A stretch of DNA of 64,000 nucleotides from F1-120-MAGs238 sp964484185. Lineage in GTDB: Bacteria > Planctomycetota > Phycisphaerae > Phycisphaerales > UBA1924. Made by a program: the position numbers and the translations under genes. The number at the start of each line of letters is the position of its first letter. Position 1 is the first letter of the stretch. The notes under the pieces are model-generated. The model saw nothing but the letters and a program-made list of their open reading frames with translations. It was not told the origin of the DNA and searched no databases. The DNA lies in contig CAZAEQ010000015.1 in NCBI GenBank assembly GCA_964484185.1, positions 26,362 to 90,361 of the forward strand. Reading direction: 5' to 3'. Of this stretch, positions 61,568 to 64,000 are shown piece after piece.

Positions 61568-64000
61568 TCAGCAACCCTGAGAGAATCGATCGACAAAGTC
61601 GAGGTAGTCAAAGAAGTCAATGATTCCATCTTCGTTGAAATCGGCAGCGAGATTGCCAATGCTAAAGCGATCGACGAAATCGAGATAGTCAAAGAAGTCG
61701 AGCACGCCATCGGCATTGATGTCGGCGTAGCAACCGCAGGTTCCATCTTTGAAATCGCGATCGAGACAGCCATCAGAATCATGGTCGATGCCGATGCGGA
61801 ATTCGGTTCCCTTGAAAACAACGGTGAACGTGATTTCACTATCTACGGCGGCGGCAGCGAGCATCTGCGCGGTGGAGCGGACTTCGGCGTTTCGATCTGA
61901 CTGCCAGTTGTTGCCGTTGATGTACGTCCAGCCTCGCTGGATTCCGTCGATGCGGCCCTTGGCGACGATGCCGACTTTGTTGGTGTTGGCGATGGTGATC
62001 ATCGAGTTGATGAGTGTGATCTGTGCGACCGGCGCAGTTGCCTGGCTGATGAGAGTGGTCTGCGTTCCGACTGCGGCGTGGGTGTCAAGACTTGGAACGC
62101 CGGGCGGTTCAAGCGGATTGGTGGGCGAGCCTTGTGGCAGGTCTGAACCAGAGATGCAGAGAACGAAGGCTACCAGATCTGCAACTTCTTGATCATTGTT
62201 CACCCTGAACACCGGTTCAGAGATGAATCGTTCAAGCGTGTCGACCGAACCATCGTGAAGGAAGCCGAACCCTGAATTGCTTGACGTGTGAATCATATCG
62301 CAGCCGACCTTTTTGTAGGCGTTGCGAATCTGCGGGACCTTTGTGGTGATGTTGCTGGTGCCATCGGTAGATACAACGCCGAGATGCCGCTCGCCATTTG
62401 GGCCTGGCGCAATGGGTTGATACGTTGCGCCAACGAGCGTCACATCGGGACCTGCACCGGTTGGAAGTGTGTGGCACGTCACACAGGCCAGTGCCCCACC
62501 ATCAAGCCGGCGTGTTGCCGAGCGGTAAAGCGTCAGACCGTTGTTGGCGTTTCCGTTGGGAAGGGCGAGGCCCGGGAATCCGAATCTGCCTGTGCGGTAG
62601 TGGCCCGGAAGAGGCATGCTGGTAGGGAGCGTGTTGTTGAAATTACGATAGGGATTGGGTGGATAGTGGATCGTGGCGAGGAAGTCTTCGAACTCCTGCA
62701 TTTCTTGATCGGTCAACGTGACATCATCACCTTGAAGGCCGATGAAAGCGCCAGCAAATGCCTCGAGACCCGCGCGGTCGCCGCGCCAGTGAAGAGGCTC
62801 TTTGCCGATGATGTCCTGAAGTGTCTGGGTTGTCATCGGACCTTTGCTTGGATGGAATGCCTCGAAGTCGGGATTTGCGGTACCCGGCGTCAGTCCAGGG
62901 AGCCCGAAGCCCTTGTTAAGCGCAGCGATTGGACCAGAGGTGCCACTGGGATCACCCAGGTCCCAAGCGAGTCGATCCATCTTGGAATCGACGTGGCAGG
63001 ATGCACAGGCGGCTTGACCAAGGCCAGAGTTCTTATGCGTGTCGTAGAGGTGTTTGCGACCGACTTTAATCGCCAGCGGAGTCGGGTCGTAGAACGGAAT
63101 CTCCGAATCGACTGATTCAGTAGTGAGATTCACCACCGAAATGCTGCCGGCAAAGCGGTTGAGGACATACATCTTGTTGCGGGGTTCATCAAGCGCGATA
63201 CCCGTCGGACCCTCACCGACATTAATGGTGTCATTGAGGCCGGCGCGAGCGCCTGATGCCGCTACAACCACAATGTTGTTTGAACCCATACCCGAGACGT
63301 ACCCTTTGGATCCCGCCGAATTCCAGACGATTGTGCGAGGGTCACCAATCGACCTGTTTCGTTCGTTCTGAGGGAGCGTTGAATTCTGGTAGTCCAGATG
63401 CGAATTGAGATCGGTAATCCGCTTACTTGCGATATCAGCCGGGTCGACAGATGCAAACTTCACGCGGACAAAGATTCCATTGACGTTTGGTTCAAATCGA
63501 ACTTCATTGATTGCATCAGTTCCCACCATCGTGACGCGACCGCTTGCGGGGTTCACGCTGATGGACATGCAGATATTCATAAGTGTTGAGATGTACGACA
63601 CACCGAGCGTATTCGCATTGATGATGGCGATATCGCGGTCAGGCATATCCCAATTCTGCGGCCTGCCAGACAACGCGGCGTTCGCGCCGGAGACCATGGA
63701 AGTCCAATCATGAGCGTTGTCATCCATCCACTGGTTCGATGCATTCTTGCGAACGATCATGCTGGTCTTGACTGGCGGACCAGCGTCGGGGTTGGCCGCG
63801 GGAACAGTGAAAATCCCCACATTTGGCGGCGGGTTGACGCCTCCATATGGGCTCGCCACGTTGCTCACCGCATCAGGCGGAAATGCAAGCGTTGATGTTT
63901 GTGCGCCGACACCCCCACCGACGACAGTGGTTAGATTGCCGGATTCAAAGATCGCGGCGTAGACCGTCTGACCGTCCGGGCTCTCGGCCAGCGAACGAGG
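61568..64000 (-). CDS. Secreted beta-propeller/cytochrome c protein with GC-type dockerin tail (start beyond right edge)
   Basis: The frame is open to the right edge ('PRSLAESPDGQTVYAAIFES' at the edge), so the signal peptide lies outside. Propeller blades ('GSISVVNLTTESVDSEI', 'EGPTGIALDEPRNKMYVLN') come first, then two heme c sites 'CASCHVDSKMDRLAWD' and 'ACVTCHTLPTGAG', as in MauG-type di-heme proteins. The chain ends with two EF-hand-like units ('INADGVLDFFDYLDFVDRFS' and 'NEDGIIDFFDYLDFVDRFSQ') and Gly-Cys. It may be an electron-transfer or oxidase protein attached through the tail (inference). Convergent with the permease gene. Confidence 0.9.
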   Translation of the reverse strand, partial: PRSLAESPDGQTVYAAIFESGNLTTVVGGGVGAQTSTLAFPPDAVSNVASPYGGVNPPPNVGIFTVPAANPDAGPPVKTSMIVRKNASNQWMDDNAHDWTSMVSGANAALSGRPQNWDMPDRDIAIINANTLGVSYISTLMNICMSISVNPASGRVTMVGTDAINEVRFEPNVNGIFVRVKFASVDPADIASKRITDLNSHLDYQNSTLPQNERNRSIGDPRTIVWNSAGSKGYVSGMGSNNIVVVAASGARAGLNDTINVGEGPTGIALDEPRNKMYVLNRFAGSISVVNLTTESVDSEIPFYDPTPLAIKVGRKHLYDTHKNSGLGQAACASCHVDSKMDRLAWDLGDPSGTSGPIAALNKGFGLPGLTPGTANPDFEAFHPSKGPMTTQTLQDIIGKEPLHWRGDRAGLEAFAGAFIGLQGDDVTLTDQEMQEFEDFLATIHYPPNPYRNFNNTLPTSMPLPGHYRTGRFGFPGLALPNGNANNGLTLYRSATRRLDGGALACVTCHTLPTGAGPDVTLVGATYQPIAPGPNGERHLGVVSTDGTSNITTKVPQIRNAYKKVGCDMIHTSSNSGFGFLHDGSVDTLERFISEPVFRVNNDQEVADLVAFVLCISGSDLPQGSPTNPLEPPGVPSLDTHAAVGTQTTLISQATAPVAQITLINSMITIANTNKVGIVAKGRIDGIQRGWTYINGNNWQSDRNAEVRSTAQMLAAAAVDSEITFTVVFKGTEFRIGIDHDSDGCLDRDFKDGTCGCYADINADGVLDFFDYLDFVDRFSIGNLAADFNEDGIIDFFDYLDFVDRFSQGC

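Overview
The window looks like a chromosomal segment of a planctomycete, most likely of the Phycisphaerae/Phycisphaerales. This is an inference from four signs: two secreted proteins end in a dockerin-like repeat built on 'FDYLDFV' and finish in Gly-Cys; a family of small membrane proteins carries a 'C..CxYxLxG...CPECG' zinc ribbon; the glutamine synthetase is type III; and Shine-Dalgarno sites are patchy, with several GTG or TTG starts. No species can be named from the sequence.

Layout. 1-13.7 kb: the start of prolyl-tRNA synthetase, repeat-rich intergenic DNA, a glycosyltransferase, two secreted proteins, CTP synthase, an M1 peptidase, a very large TPR lipoprotein and a YebC-type regulator. 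14-24.8 kb (minus strand): a NUDIX hydrolase, a degenerate site-2-protease-like protein and a rhomboid protease, then the conserved export block tgt-yajC-secDF, followed by a LysM protein and two nucleotide-sugar enzymes (HldD-like and UXS-like). 24.8-32.6 kb: an Mla-type ATPase with an MCE protein, a free-standing ribonucleotide-reductase C-terminal domain, a cyclophilin lipoprotein, a double-DTG retropepsin-like protein under a winged-helix regulator, and a dehydrogenase paired with an alpha-oxoamine synthase. 33-39.5 kb: a fibronectin-like pseudogene fragment, a nested inverted-repeat element touching trpA, type III glutamine synthetase, and structured intergenic DNA. 39.5-47 kb: zinc-ribbon membrane proteins on both sides of a 1,454-residue SF1 helicase with a Vsr-like tail, and tRNA-Ser(GCU). 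47-56.3 kb: an Rrf2 regulator diverging from a complete cbb3 oxidase cluster (ccoNO-Q-P-G-fixH-tauE-I-S). 56.3-61.6 kb: a DtxR/MntR regulator diverging from a Mn/Zn ABC transporter whose two permeases each end in a DtxR-like domain. 61.6 kb to the right edge: a beta-propeller/cytochrome c protein with a dockerin-like tail.

How the genes work together. Two regulator-transporter or regulator-enzyme units are clear. An iron-sulfur-type Rrf2 protein probably controls microaerobic respiration, and a DtxR/MntR protein probably controls metal uptake; each has a perfect-armed palindrome overlapping a promoter-like site between the divergent genes. The 16-24.8 kb block concerns the cell envelope: protein export, membrane proteolysis and sugar precursors. 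The plus strand is G-rich near both ends and C-rich from about 20 to 45 kb, including minus-strand genes in the middle, which suggests that the central segment was inverted.
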